47,090 bases of DNA from DATKCN01 sp035513175 (GTDB taxonomy: Bacteria > Chloroflexota > Chloroflexia > Thermomicrobiales > CFX8), in contig DATKCN010000317.1 of assembly GCA_035513175.1 (NCBI GenBank), positions 1 to 47,090 of the forward strand, given 5' to 3'. Position 1 is the first letter of the stretch, and every line of letters starts with the position of its first letter. Positions 17,046 through 24,173 of this stretch are shown piece after piece. A program made the position numbers and the translations under genes. The notes beneath the pieces were generated by a model, which saw only the letters and a list, made by a program, of their open reading frames with translations, had not been told where the DNA came from and did not search any database.

Positions 17046-17048
17046 GTG

Positions 17049-17759
17049 CTAGCTCCCGGAATCCGCGACGTGAACGTCGCGCTGTAATCGCAACGCGGCG
17101 CGGTCGCGCCGCCGGCCGGTCAGCACGCCGAGCGCCACGACGAACGCGACGCCCAAGATAATGATCAGCCATTCCACCGCAATCGAGAAGCCCAGATAGC
17201 GGTGCAGCACCTCGTCCTCGAAAATCATCTCCAGCGAGGTATGCACGAGAATCGCGGCGCCCACGTAGTTGATCCACGGGAAGCGGTCGATCAGCCGCGC
17301 GACAAAGCTGCTGCCCAGCAGCAGGATCGGTATCGAGAGACACAGCCCGAACAGCAGCAACCAGAGATGACCGTGGGCGGCTCCAGCGACGGCGACCATG
17401 TTGTCGAGACTCATGACGATGTCGGCCATCACGATGGTGCGAATGGCCTGGCCGAGCGAGCCGGCCGGCGCGACCGAGCCGTGCGGGGCCGCCGCGGGCA
17501 GGACGAGGCGGATGGCGATCCAGATCAGCAGCGCCCCGCCAATCGCCAGCAGCAGCGGGATCTTGAGCAGCAGCGCCGCGATGATGGTGAAGATGACGCG
17601 CAGCACGACGGCGCCGCCGCCGCCGAACAGGATCGCCTTGCGGCGCTGCTCGGGAGGGAGGCGCTGCGCGGCCATGCCGATGACGACCGCGTTGTCGCCG
17701 CTCAACACCAGATCGATCAGAATGATCTTGAGCAGTGCGCTTAGAATTTCGGGATCCAA
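17049..17759 (-). CDS. TerC/YjbE-family integral membrane protein
   Basis: 236 residues with about seven hydrophobic segments. The two signatures of the TerC family stand at matching positions in its halves: LIDLVLSGDNAVVIGMAAQR near residue 15 and MADIVMSLDNMVAVAGAAHG near residue 112, each with the membrane-embedded SGDNA/SLDNM Asp-Asn pair. The family exports manganese or other metals, in some cases supplying extracytosolic enzymes; substrate here unknown. The start appears to be TTG at 17759, because a TGA lies in frame just before and no better start is available until well inside the first helix. No clear ribosome site is seen. I looked for a manganese riboswitch in the 160-base leader and found no convincing one. 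It is co-transcribed with the SnoaL-like gene. Confidence 0.9.
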   Translation of the reverse strand: MDPEILSALLKIILIDLVLSGDNAVVIGMAAQRLPPEQRRKAILFGGGGAVVLRVIFTIIAALLLKIPLLLAIGGALLIWIAIRLVLPAAAPHGSVAPAGSLGQAIRTIVMADIVMSLDNMVAVAGAAHGHLWLLLFGLCLSIPILLLGSSFVARLIDRFPWINYVGAAILVHTSLEMIFEDEVLHRYLGFSIAVEWLIIILGVAFVVALGVLTGRRRDRAALRLQRDVHVADSGS

Positions 17760-17919
17760 CAGGCAGAACTTTCATCTCTGGTGTGACGGCCTCGCGGATT
17801 GGCCAGCCGCGTGGCGGGTTCGTCCGGTGTGTAATGATAGCGCGTGGCGGAAGAAGACCTCGAACCGGCGCTCGACAGGCGCCCCTCCGCTGAATCCGAC
17901 GGTTGTTACAAACGCCCGC

Positions 17920-18894
17920 TCAAGTCAGCGAGGTCGCGAAGGCGCGCGCGGGGTTCTCGACGGTGATGGCATGGATCTGCTGGTCGCTGACACCCAGCGA
18001 CCGCAGACGCGGCAGGAAGCGCTCGAACAGATGGCAGTAGCCCGTCCCGCCCCCGTAGCGCATCTCATGGTCGCGATTGCGGTCATGCGAGAGCAGCAGA
18101 TGACGCACGAAGCCTCGCTCGATTAGTGCCTGAACCAGTTCCGCGCGCGTCTGATCGAGGAGGTAGTGCTCTTTGTCGATCACGTCGAACTGAATGAAGC
18201 AGCCCTCGGCTGCCAGCGCCGACAGCACGTCGATGTCCGGGCGCTCGTCGACATGGCCGACTATGAGACGCGCGGGGTCAACCCCCTCCGCCTTCAGGAT
18301 CGCAAGCTGCTCGACGCCGACCGTGCCGCCACGCACCTCCTGCCGCCGCGCGCCCGTCGTGTGCGTGGTTATGGCCACGCCCGTGCGCCGTTGCGCGATG
18401 GCGACGGCCCGCAGACCCTTCAGTTCCAATCCTTCGACGCGAGCGCGATGCACCGCTGACTTCAACACCCCGCAGCGCCTGCCGGTTTCCCCAACGCCTT
18501 CCCGAATTTCCCTCGTGATGTGATCGGCCAGACGTTCCACGGACCAGTCATCGATGAAGGCTGGCATGCACGGCTCGATATAGAAACCCGCTGTAGCGAC
18601 GATGTGCACCTCCGACCCCTCGGACAATCGCGCCAGCACGTCTAGATCCCGCCCCCAGCCATCACAGGTCACCTCGACGATCGCACGCCCGCCAGCGTGC
18701 CGGTACGCCTGCAGCTCATCAAGCATGCGCGCTTCGTTGTCTAGACGCATGTAATTGCTCGTCGAGCGCGTGAGTCCGAACAGTTCGGGGCGGCGCGCCA
18801 GGTGCTGGTCGCACCAGACGTGCTCGTGCGGCAGGCAGAAGCCAAGCTCGTCGGGATGAATCGGCCCCAGCACGGTATTGACGCTGCCGGCCAC
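17920..18894 (-). CDS. Phosphotriesterase-family metal hydrolase
   Basis: 324 residues from GTG at 18894, a TIM-barrel amidohydrolase of the PTE/lactonase family. All the usual two-metal ligands appear in order: LPHEHVWCD (HxH), GVLKSAV (the carboxylated Lys), VAITTHTTGA (His), RLIVGHVDE (His) and LLLSHDRNRD (Asp). Relatives hydrolyse lactones, phosphotriesters or N-acylated amino acids; the substrate is not readable. A TTG 24 bases upstream would lengthen the protein but has no ribosome site, while GAGGGGAG stands seven bases before the GTG. It is the last gene of an operon with the isochorismatase homologue (13-base gap) and the M20 homologue. Unlike them, this member keeps a complete active site. 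Confidence 0.85.
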   Translation of the reverse strand: MAGSVNTVLGPIHPDELGFCLPHEHVWCDQHLARRPELFGLTRSTSNYMRLDNEARMLDELQAYRHAGGRAIVEVTCDGWGRDLDVLARLSEGSEVHIVATAGFYIEPCMPAFIDDWSVERLADHITREIREGVGETGRRCGVLKSAVHRARVEGLELKGLRAVAIAQRRTGVAITTHTTGARRQEVRGGTVGVEQLAILKAEGVDPARLIVGHVDERPDIDVLSALAAEGCFIQFDVIDKEHYLLDQTRAELVQALIERGFVRHLLLSHDRNRDHEMRYGGGTGYCHLFERFLPRLRSLGVSDQQIHAITVENPARAFATSLT

Positions 18895-18907
18895 GTCGCT
18901 GCTCCCC

Positions 18908-19603
18908 TCAGATGACAACTGAACCGTGCTCGGCGAGACCGGCCATGAGGTCGAGCAGTTCTGCCGTCGAGCGCAGCTTCGTGAGTCCGTGTGCGATGTT
19001 TCCAGCGGTGTGCGCGTAGCCCGACGCCGTTAGAGCGCATACCGCGTCAGAAACGATGAGGCTTCCGAAACCGTGGTCGGCCAGCTCGACGCAGGTCTGT
19101 CGAATGCCGAAATCGAACATCGTGCCAATCACGACGACAGAGTCAATCTCCGCGTCGCGCAGGTAGCGCAGGAGCGAATGGCTCGACAGCGCGCCCCAGC
19201 CCGGCCTGCTGAAAACGGGCTCGTCGCTCATAGGCTGCCACGCCGGGGGAAACCGGCCATCAGGGCCGTCCAGGCGCCAGTCCATGCCAGTGGCGCGCTG
19301 AAAGCGGGACGGCTCCGCGCCCGTCTCCCGCCCAAGGCAGCTGTACATCACTGGGATACTCCACGAGCGAAAGGCGCGCACCAGCGCCGCGATGTTCGGG
19401 GCGATAAGGCGCAACGTGTCGAAGTACTCGTCGAACTCACGGGACAGCACCTTCTGACGGGCGCGCGCAGCCATCCAGCCTTCGTCAGGATCGGCGAATG
19501 GCGCGTGCAGGTCCTGAAGCAACAGACAGACTGAAGCCGGGTTCAGCGCGAACGGAGCGACTTCTCTCGTCAGCAGTGTGAGTGGGTGGCGTGCCATCGT
19601 CAT
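18908..19603 (-). CDS. Isochorismatase-fold protein lacking catalytic Cys and Lys
   Basis: 231 residues of the isochorismatase/cysteine-hydrolase superfamily, members of which hydrolyse amides (nicotinamide, N-carbamoyl compounds) or vinyl ethers. The fold landmarks are VCLLLQDLHAPFAD with catalytic Asp at D31, NIAALVRAFRSWSIPVMYS, then SVVVIGTMFDFGIRQTCVEL. The usual catalytic Lys (K before xxxxAF) is replaced by R133 in SRPGWGALSSHSL, and the usual catalytic Cys (GxxTDxCV) by G166 in GTMFDFGI; a cysteine lies five residues later. A canonical Cys-hydrolase mechanism looks impossible, so either a binding role or a different chemistry is likely. ATG 19603 is chosen because of GGGAGGAGGGG just upstream; a frame opening further upstream has no support. 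It lies 22 bases after the M20 gene's stop. Confidence 0.8.
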   Translation of the reverse strand: MTMARHPLTLLTREVAPFALNPASVCLLLQDLHAPFADPDEGWMAARARQKVLSREFDEYFDTLRLIAPNIAALVRAFRSWSIPVMYSCLGRETGAEPSRFQRATGMDWRLDGPDGRFPPAWQPMSDEPVFSRPGWGALSSHSLLRYLRDAEIDSVVVIGTMFDFGIRQTCVELADHGFGSLIVSDAVCALTASGYAHTAGNIAHGLTKLRSTAELLDLMAGLAEHGSVVI

Positions 19604-19625
19604 GCAACCCCTCCTCCCGTCGCCG

Positions 19626-21092
19626 TCACCCCTCGTATCCGGCGGAGCGCGCGTACGCGTAGAGTAGATCGACGTGGAACTTCTCAGTGTCGGCCAGGCC
19701 CGCAACCAGGCCGTCTCCGTCGATCACCAGATACTCGTTGTGCGCGCCGCCTCCGCCGCCGCCGATCGCTCCGCCCCGGATGCACGGCACGCCGAAGGCG
19801 TTCGGCACGACCGTCCACGGCCCGCCGCCCGCCTGGATCGGCCAGACCTGAACCTTCGCGTCCCAGGCCTTCAGCGTGTCGAGCACGGCTCCAATCGCGG
19901 GGTCGGATGGCGCTGTCTGTGCATGCGCGAAGGCGGCGAAAACCTCGATCCCGATGTCGTCGAAGCCGTGCGCGTCGAGGTGGGCGCGCAACAGCTCGAT
20001 GATGTCGTCGGGCGAGGCGCCGACCACCATGCGCATGTCGAGCATGGCCGTGGCTCGGTCAGGCACGATGAATGGAATGGTCGCTGTCTCAGGTCCAAGG
20101 AATCCCGCCCGCAGTCCGGCGATGTTGAACGTCGGTCCGTAAAGGAAGTTGATCAGCGGATCCAGCCCTTCGAGTCCCCCGACCAGATCGTTCACGTTTG
20201 CGGCGCCGCCAACCGGCAGCACGTTGCGCCAGTCGCGCCCCCGCGCATCCTCCGCGATGCTTGCAAGCAGCGACTGTTCGTCGACTGTCAGCGGCTTGCG
20301 ATATGACCAGAGATCTGCCATGCCGTCGACCGCACAGCCGGCGCCGTCTGGTTCCGTCAGTGTTGCCAGCGCCTGTGCCAGCCTGAACGGTGGCGAACCG
20401 ACCAGCGACGCCGCTGAACTGTGGATCGTCGCGCGCGGTCCGAGACCCCACGACGCGCCGCTGGCGGTCAGTTCCAGCACGATCATGCCCTTGAGCCCGA
20501 GCCCCAGATCGACAACGCCGGACGGACTTTGCGAGCTGGCCGCGCAGTAGCTGACGTTCACGTCCTGCAAACGATGCCGGTAGCGCTCTACAAACTGCCG
20601 GTAGGTTGGGCTGCCCATGATCTCTTCGCCCTCGGCGAGAAACATGACGTTGACGGGCAGCGTGCCCTCGACGGCTATGATCGACGACAGGGCGTTCAGG
20701 AAGGCGACGTGCGGCCCCTTCGCTCCCAGCGCGCCCCTCCCGAACAGGACGCGAGGATACGGACCGTGCGGCGCAAGCTCAGCTCCCCACGGGTCGTAAT
20801 TCCAGCCACGCGTTGTGACGGTGCGCGTGTCGAACATGCAGTAGCTGTGAATCGTGACCGGCGAACCAGCGTCGTAGTGCGCCCAGACTCCGGGGTGGAA
20901 TCGGCCCTCGATGACCTCGACTTCCTGACAACCGAGGTCTCGATACGACTGCGCAACCAACCGTGCGCAGTCAGCCACCCCGAGATTGTCCCAACTGACG
21001 CTCTGCTGGCGCACCCAGGCGCGGACATGCTCGATGTGGTCGTGGATGTGGCCGTCGATATGCTGGTGTATAGCGTCACGATTCATGCTCAT
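19626..21092 (-). CDS. M20-family (ArgE/DapE-like) peptidase homologue with altered metal site
   Basis: 488 residues of the M20 zinc aminoacylase/carboxypeptidase family. The fold is clear: RGALGAKGPHVAFLNALSSI, VMFLAEGEEIMGSPTYRQFV with the general-base Glu pair E156/E157, the dimerisation domain beginning near ATIHSSAASLVGSPP, and a C-terminal GAHNEYLVID with the last metal His. Two ligand positions differ from the canon. The first motif (GHxDxVP) reads YCMFDTRTV, with M86 for His, and the bridging Asp (GRGxxDxKG) is G123 in GRGALGAKG. I recall an M20 subgroup with Met and Asn at these positions, so this may be a subfamily trait, not decay. ATG 21092 has GGAGGAG five bases upstream; a longer frame lacks support. 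First gene of a three-gene operon. Confidence 0.85.
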   Translation of the reverse strand: MSMNRDAIHQHIDGHIHDHIEHVRAWVRQQSVSWDNLGVADCARLVAQSYRDLGCQEVEVIEGRFHPGVWAHYDAGSPVTIHSYCMFDTRTVTTRGWNYDPWGAELAPHGPYPRVLFGRGALGAKGPHVAFLNALSSIIAVEGTLPVNVMFLAEGEEIMGSPTYRQFVERYRHRLQDVNVSYCAASSQSPSGVVDLGLGLKGMIVLELTASGASWGLGPRATIHSSAASLVGSPPFRLAQALATLTEPDGAGCAVDGMADLWSYRKPLTVDEQSLLASIAEDARGRDWRNVLPVGGAANVNDLVGGLEGLDPLINFLYGPTFNIAGLRAGFLGPETATIPFIVPDRATAMLDMRMVVGASPDDIIELLRAHLDAHGFDDIGIEVFAAFAHAQTAPSDPAIGAVLDTLKAWDAKVQVWPIQAGGGPWTVVPNAFGVPCIRGGAIGGGGGGAHNEYLVIDGDGLVAGLADTEKFHVDLLYAYARSAGYEG

Positions 21093-21159
21093 GCGACTCC
21101 TCCAGCAATGCGTGTTGTGCCGCCGCCCGCGGCATGCGCGCCCGCGCCAGCCTTGCTGC

Positions 21160-21168
21160 ACAGTAGCA
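21160..21168 (-). promoter_or_regulatory. Extended -10 promoter candidate of the M20 operon
   Basis: Minus strand CGTGCTACTGT: TGC followed by TACTGT, 68 bases before the ATG at 21092. No -35 box is evident. Confidence 0.35.
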
Positions 21169-21315
21169 CGTCTGGACGAGCAATCTGACGCTGGCTGAAG
21201 TCGCGGAATGAATGGATACAGAGGAAACGACGCGTGCCCCGAAGTTGCAACATGCCGCGAATTGGAGTCTGAGACGAGCTATGTCACGTCTCCGGCGAAG
21301 CGCTGAATGGAAACG

Positions 21316-21945
21316 TTAGCGGGCGTCGTAGTATTCGTCGTCCACCGCTGGTCGGGGGCGATTCTCGCGATACGCGTTGGAGAAGGCCGCCTGCGACCCG
21401 GACGAGGAGCTGCTCAGGTAGTGGATCGAGGCTGCTCCCAGGGTGATGAGGTCGCCGTCGCGCAGCACCTGGTTGGTCACCAGCGCGCCGTTGACGCGTG
21501 TGCCATTGCGGCTCTCGTTGTCGACGATCTCGTGGCGGCCGTCCGGCCTCTGCACGATCTCGGCGTGATACGCGGAGACCGTGGTGTGATCGAGGACGAT
21601 CTCGTTGTTGGGATAGCGGCCGAGGCGAATCCGGGGCCCGCTGATGGCGCGCTGCTCGCCGCTGACGAGCAGCCGTGCCGGGACTGCCTGCTCGACGGCT
21701 GCCGGCTCGCTCCCGGGCGCGAGCTTGGCGACAACCTTCTCGACGAAGCCGCCCATGCGGTCGACCAGCGCCGGGCTGCCCATGGCGACCGGCGCGGCCA
21801 GGACAAAGAAGAATGCGGCGCCTGACACCGTGCGGAACGGATCGAGGCGCTGGCTCTCGGCCATGCGGAACAGCCACAGCAGCTGGCCAAGCCAGATGAG
21901 GACGGCCGCCACGAACACGACTGTCAGAACCGTCTGTCCGTCCAT
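21316..21945 (-). CDS. Membrane-anchored FHA-domain protein
   Basis: 209 residues. It opens with two hydrophobic segments, TVLTVVFVAAVLIWLGQLLW and VSGAAFFFVLAAPVAMG, then a linker. The FHA domain (about residues 95-180) has the complete phosphothreonine-binding pattern: IRLGRYPNNEIVLDH (Gly-Arg), VSAYHAEIVQRPDGRHEIVD (Ser and His) and SRNGTRVNGA (Asn-Gly). FHA domains bind phosphothreonine peptides and are common partners of PknB-class kinases such as the pair at 3890-8355; that link is inference. The start is ATG 21945 with GGGGAGG six bases upstream; a frame opening six codons earlier includes the ribosome site itself. It is divergent from the CoA-transferase. Confidence 0.88.
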   Translation of the reverse strand: MDGQTVLTVVFVAAVLIWLGQLLWLFRMAESQRLDPFRTVSGAAFFFVLAAPVAMGSPALVDRMGGFVEKVVAKLAPGSEPAAVEQAVPARLLVSGEQRAISGPRIRLGRYPNNEIVLDHTTVSAYHAEIVQRPDGRHEIVDNESRNGTRVNGALVTNQVLRDGDLITLGAASIHYLSSSSSGSQAAFSNAYRENRPRPAVDDEYYDAR

Positions 21946-22071
21946 GGGTCGCCTCCCCACCATCGCCGCGCGTGATTCTGCGCGGGCGTCACGTCGCCTC
22001 GCTCCCCGCTAGCGCCGACCGGCATCGACGCGTCAGGAGCTCCCGGGACGACACCCCCTGATCGTGCGGGT

Positions 22072-22077
22072 AGTATA
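22072..22077 (-). promoter_or_regulatory. Possible -10 box of the FHA gene
   Basis: Minus strand GGTTATACTAC contains TATACT, 127 bases from the ATG at 21945, in the divergent gap between the FHA and CoA-transferase genes. No -35 box supports it. Confidence 0.25.
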
Positions 22078-22171
22078 ACCGACAGCGCTCGTGACTGTGC
22101 CTCGCGGTCATCGATCCCGGCCGCGCGGTCACCGTCGAGTGCGCGGTTTCCGGTGAAAGGAATGTGCCGGC

Positions 22172-23377
22172 GTGCAAGCACACCACGGCCCGCTGCGCGG
22201 CGTGCGGGCGATTGATCTGACGACGATGTTCTCCGGCGCCTTCGGCGCGTCGTTGCTGGCTGACTTCGGCGCGGATGTCATCAAGGTCGAGCTGCCAGGC
22301 AGGGGCGACCCGGTGCGGGCCATGAGCCCGGCCAGGGACGGGGTGTCGTTGACGTGGGCCGTTCTCTCGCGCAACAAGCGCAACATCACGCTCGATCTGC
22401 GCGCGGAGCAGGGCAGGGAGCTCTTGCTGCGTCTGGTCGCGGGCAGTGACGTGCTGTTCGAGAACTTTCGCCCCGGCACGCTCGACCGCTGGGGACTTGA
22501 CCTCGCGACGTTGCGAGGCGCGCAACCGGGCATCATCGTCGTGCGAGTGTCAGGGTACGGACAAACAGGGCCCTATGCGGAACGGGCCGGCTTCGGAACA
22601 CCTGCCACCGCGTTCTCGGGTCTGACGTACATGACCGGGTTCCCTGACCGCCCGCCGGTAAGCCAGCCGTTTCCGCTGGCTGATTACGCCACGGGTGTGT
22701 TCGCCGGGCTGGCGGCGGTCATGGCGCTCTACCACCGCGACGCGCGGGGCGGGGATGGCCAGGAGGTCGACATCGCGCTGTACGAATCCCTCTTCCGGCT
22801 GATCGAATCGACAGTGCCGGCCTACGACCAGCTCGGGATCGTCGCTGAACGGCGCGGGAACGCGATGGGTGTCGCCAGCCCGGTCGGCACGTTCGCCGCC
22901 GGTGACGGTCGCTGGATCGTGCTGACAGCCAGCACCGACCGCACCTGGACGCGCTTGTGCCAGGCGATCGAGGCGCCGGAGCTGCTCGATGACCCCCGCT
23001 TCCTCACGAACGAGCTGCGCGTGACGAACAACGACGCGCTGGAGCCATTGGTGGCCGCCTGGTTCGGCGCCCGGACGCGAGACGAGGCGATCGCGACGCT
23101 CGACGCGGCCGGCGTCCCGGCCTCGCCGATCCACTCGGTGGCGGACATCTGCGACGACGCGCACTACGCCGCGCGGGGCAACATCATCGAGGTGGAGCAT
23201 CCGGTGCTGGGCCGGTTACGGATGCCGGGCGTCGTGCCACACTTTTCGCGCACGCCCGGGGCAGTGCGTCACCCAGGGCATCACGCGCTGGGAGCCTTCA
23301 ATGATGAGGTGTTCGGGGAGCTGCTCGGGCTGAGCGAGGCGGAGCGGGCGCGGCTGGCGGCGGATGGAGTGATCTGA
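22172..23377 (+). CDS. Family III (CaiB/BaiF) CoA-transferase
   Basis: 401 residues, usual length for the family, which moves CoA between carboxylic acids (for example oxalyl, carnitine, bile acid or 2-methylacyl substrates). The N-terminal pattern GPLRGVRAIDLTTMFSGAF is typical, though the more common DxTxxxAGP is here DLTTMFSGA. LADFGADVIKVELPGRGDP, RNKRNITLDLRAEQGRELL, GSDVLFENFRPGTLDRWGLD, the catalytic-Asp region RVSGYGQTGPYAERAGF and GQEVDIALYESLFRLIESTVP all follow. GKQD-like nucleotides are not expected. It begins with GTG at 22172 with AAAGGA a little upstream at long spacing. No clear metabolic partner gene is nearby. Confidence 0.92.
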   Translation: MQAHHGPLRGVRAIDLTTMFSGAFGASLLADFGADVIKVELPGRGDPVRAMSPARDGVSLTWAVLSRNKRNITLDLRAEQGRELLLRLVAGSDVLFENFRPGTLDRWGLDLATLRGAQPGIIVVRVSGYGQTGPYAERAGFGTPATAFSGLTYMTGFPDRPPVSQPFPLADYATGVFAGLAAVMALYHRDARGGDGQEVDIALYESLFRLIESTVPAYDQLGIVAERRGNAMGVASPVGTFAAGDGRWIVLTASTDRTWTRLCQAIEAPELLDDPRFLTNELRVTNNDALEPLVAAWFGARTRDEAIATLDAAGVPASPIHSVADICDDAHYAARGNIIEVEHPVLGRLRMPGVVPHFSRTPGAVRHPGHHALGAFNDEVFGELLGLSEAERARLAADGVI

Positions 23378-23390
23378 GCGGGGGCGCTCG

Positions 23391-23399
23391 TGCTACGAT
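23391..23399 (+). promoter_or_regulatory. Extended -10 promoter candidate of the toxin-antitoxin pair
   Basis: CGTGCTACGATC: TGC followed by TACGAT, 42 bases before the GTG at 23442. It fits the TGC-TA pattern found before several other genes in this window. Confidence 0.45.
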
Positions 23400-23441
23400 C
23401 GTCATGGCATCGCGATTCATGCCAGTCAAGGCAGGTGAACG

Positions 23442-23654
23442 GTGGCGCACGAAACGTCGGACAGCGTTGAGCTTGATCCAGAGTCGCTGATTCAGGGCGA
23501 CTCCGACATACTCCGTGCAGCCGATAACGAGCGCGCAATCCAGATACTGGAGTCGATCCTTGCGCAGGAACCGGGCGAGCAACGTTGCCAGTGGGACTGC
23601 TTCGAGCGCGAGATCGACGCGGATCGGGTCATTCAACATCGCCTGTTCCGATGA
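23442..23654 (+). CDS. Small antitoxin-like protein of a PIN-domain pair
   Basis: 70 residues beginning at GTG (AHETSDSVELDPESLIQGDS). The protein is acidic, contains SDILRAADNERAIQILESIL and ends RVIQHRLFR. It has no recognisable DNA-binding domain. I assign antitoxin by position: its TGA overlaps the ATG of the adjacent PIN-domain gene by four bases (ATGA), the typical coupling of VapBC-type pairs, and acidic proteins of about this size accompany PIN toxins of this sort. AGGTGAACG lies around the start. A candidate promoter lies at 23391. If the toxin is dead, the antitoxin may be a remnant that continues to be transcribed. Confidence 0.6.
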   Translation: MAHETSDSVELDPESLIQGDSDILRAADNERAIQILESILAQEPGEQRCQWDCFEREIDADRVIQHRLFR

Positions 23655-24111
23655 CCTCGCTCGTCGTGATCGACTCCGGTCCACTGGGGCTGATCCTTCA
23701 CCCACCACAAAGCCCCGAACATCATCGCTGCCTTCGGTGAATGCGGCGGATTCTTGAGGACGGCGCGACAATCGTGCTGCCTGAGATCGTTGACTATGAA
23801 ACCCGCCGGGCGCTGTTACGCATCGGAAGCGGACGATCGATCTCGTCGCTGGATCGGCTAACGACCGCGCTTCGCTTCGAGCCTCTGACGACAACGTCTA
23901 TGCGACTAGCTGCCCGATTCTGGGCTGACATCCGCTCCCCCTTCTCGCCACAGGATCAGACGATCGCCTTGACATCGACGTGATCCTCGCCGCTCAGGCC
24001 GCGACGCTGCGAGGCGTGAATGAGCGTGTCGTGATTGCGACGACAAACGTCAGGCATTTGTCGCGATTCCCAGATGTCGAAGCTGAAGATTGGCAGTCGG
24101 TCAGACCGTAG
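23651..24111 (+). pseudogene. Broken PIN-domain (VapC-like) toxin gene
   Basis: Read from ATG 23651 this gives MTSLVVIDSGPLGLILHPPQ, a standard PIN start with its first Asp, up to CLR and then TGA at 23738-23740. In-frame translation resumes with MRRILEDGATIVLPEIVDYE and RRALLRIGSGRSISSLDRLT as the PIN core. In related proteins a Trp (TGG) probably sits at the TGA. After IRSPFSPQDQTIALTST the frame stops at about 23983, but the next frame carries the missing end: LDIDVILAAQAATLRG, VVIATTNVRHLSRF and EDWQSVRP, stopping at TAG 24109-24111. One nonsense change and one frameshift thus separate it from an intact toxin of about 153 codons. The acidic residues themselves look preserved. Confidence 0.75.
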
Positions 24112-24173
24112 GCCCACATCCTCCGTACCACTCCTCCCGGTTCCACGAAAAGGGGCACAGGGGATGGTGGTTG

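Noticed and set aside
17760..17920. Possible manganese riboswitch before the TerC gene
   Set aside because: TerC-family genes often carry a yybP-ykoY element, but I could not find its conserved purine-rich core or paired arms in the leader. A covariance-model search would settle it.
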